From Burkholderiales bacterium (GTDB lineage: Bacteria > Pseudomonadota > Gammaproteobacteria > Burkholderiales > Burkholderiaceae_D), in assembly GCA_016197345.1 (NCBI GenBank), contig JACPVY010000015.1, forward strand, positions 1-7,482: a DNA stretch of 7,482 nt. Reading direction: 5' to 3'. Position numbers and translations under genes: made by a program. Below the pieces are notes generated by a model. The model was not told the origin of the DNA. It was given only the letters and a program-made list of their open reading frames with translations, and did no database searches. Below are positions 7,318-7,482 of this stretch, piece after piece (position 1 is the first letter of the stretch; each line of letters begins with the position of its first letter).

Positions 7318-7363
7318 TGCGATACCCTTGGCGGTTCGCCACAAGGTGAGCGTTGCATTTTAC
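7312..7363. repeat. Compound inverted repeat that can form a long bulged hairpin
   Basis: Outer arms GTAAAATGC (7312-7320) and GCATTTTAC (7355-7363) are perfect 9-bp complements. Inside them CCTTGGCG (7326-7333) pairs with CGCC (7337-7340) and AAGG (7343-7346) around a GTT loop, leaving only a two-base AC bulge. The nested arrangement is suggestive of a structured RNA or a mobile-element end. I do not recognise a known family. Confidence 0.55.
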
Positions 7364-7470
7364 AAGAAAGATGCCATCCGGAACGGCTCAACACGCCATT
7401 CATGCAGCGTTGTCCCAATAGCTACTGCACTTTATCCTGCACGGCACAAGCTATGTAATTCTCATCATTG

Positions 7471-7476
7471 AAGGAG
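7471..7476 (+). promoter_or_regulatory. Ribosome binding site of a plus-strand gene starting beyond the window
   Basis: AAGGAG is followed by exactly six bases before the window ends, so a start codon is expected at about 7483. A weak -10-like TGTAAT is at 7454-7459. The gene would be divergent from the VOC gene. Confidence 0.5.
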
Positions 7477-7482
7477 TATTCT

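Larger units (their letters stand above)
7055..7482. other. Gene-poor region with no recognised gene
   Basis: No open reading frame here has recognisable motifs. The plus frame from about 7129 to the TAA at 7258-7260 reads like plausible protein (GYDYWVTNFKSRATG, then LSYFSESDENKAQVRC), but its only upstream ATGs overlap or abut the VOC start and I recognise no family. It may be a decayed gene end or chance. The right part, from about 7280, is rich in repeats and dyads, listed separately. The region ends in a ribosome binding site for a gene outside the window. Confidence 0.5.

Noticed and set aside
7111..7344. Minus-strand open frame of 77 codons upstream of the VOC gene
   Set aside because: It covers the dyads and direct repeats, has no SD or known motif, and would be antisense to the equally doubtful plus-strand frame.
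7312..7363. Integron attC site
   Set aside because: The arms do not contain the GTTRRRY/RYYYAAC core boxes, and no integrase or cassette structure is present.
1..7482. CRISPR array, tRNA, rRNA, prophage or defence system
   Set aside because: No regularly spaced repeats, no tRNA-like cloverleaf, and no phage, transposase or defence domains were seen in the readable frames.

Overview
The window most resembles a betaproteobacterium, probably order Burkholderiales and perhaps an Oxalobacteraceae-like genome of moderate GC. This is inferred from protein style and from gene order (sbp, cysT, cysW, cysA, cysB in one cluster), not from a database search. All recognisable genes lie on the minus strand, so the window reads biologically from right to left.

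Right end (7055-7482): a gene-poor stretch with inverted and direct repeats. It ends in a good ribosome binding site for a plus-strand gene that should begin just beyond the window. Next, 7054-6644 encodes a small VOC (glyoxalase/bleomycin-resistance fold) protein. The 224-bp gap before the sulfate genes (6420-6643) holds several dyads, among them a perfect hairpin with 16-bp arms.

Centre (6419-861): a complete sulfate uptake module. Sbp binds periplasmic sulfate, CysT and CysW form the membrane channel, CysA is the ATPase, and the LysR regulator CysB closes the cluster. A small RBBP9/YdeN-type serine hydrolase sits between sbp and cysT, 11 bp behind sbp, with its Shine-Dalgarno overlapping the sbp stop. 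An AT-rich 134-bp gap before cysT could hold a second promoter. CysB keeps the residues that bind sulfate/N-acetylserine in enteric CysB, so the cluster encodes both the transporter and its likely regulator.

Left end (about 870 to 1): the N-terminal 80% or so of a Gfo/Idh/MocA NAD(P)-dependent oxidoreductase of the YdgJ/YvaA/IolW type, running off the window. Its junction with cysB is odd. The reading frame has no ATG, GTG or TTG before its first Rossmann strand, and the shortened CysB tail is an out-of-frame reading of the oxidoreductase start. This suggests a deletion, a sequence error, or unusual initiation.

I see no new multi-gene system. Most of the window is an ordinary sulfate transport locus. 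The points deserving attention are the cysB/oxidoreductase junction, the hydrolase inside the operon, the hairpin upstream of sbp, and the structured repeats at the right end.
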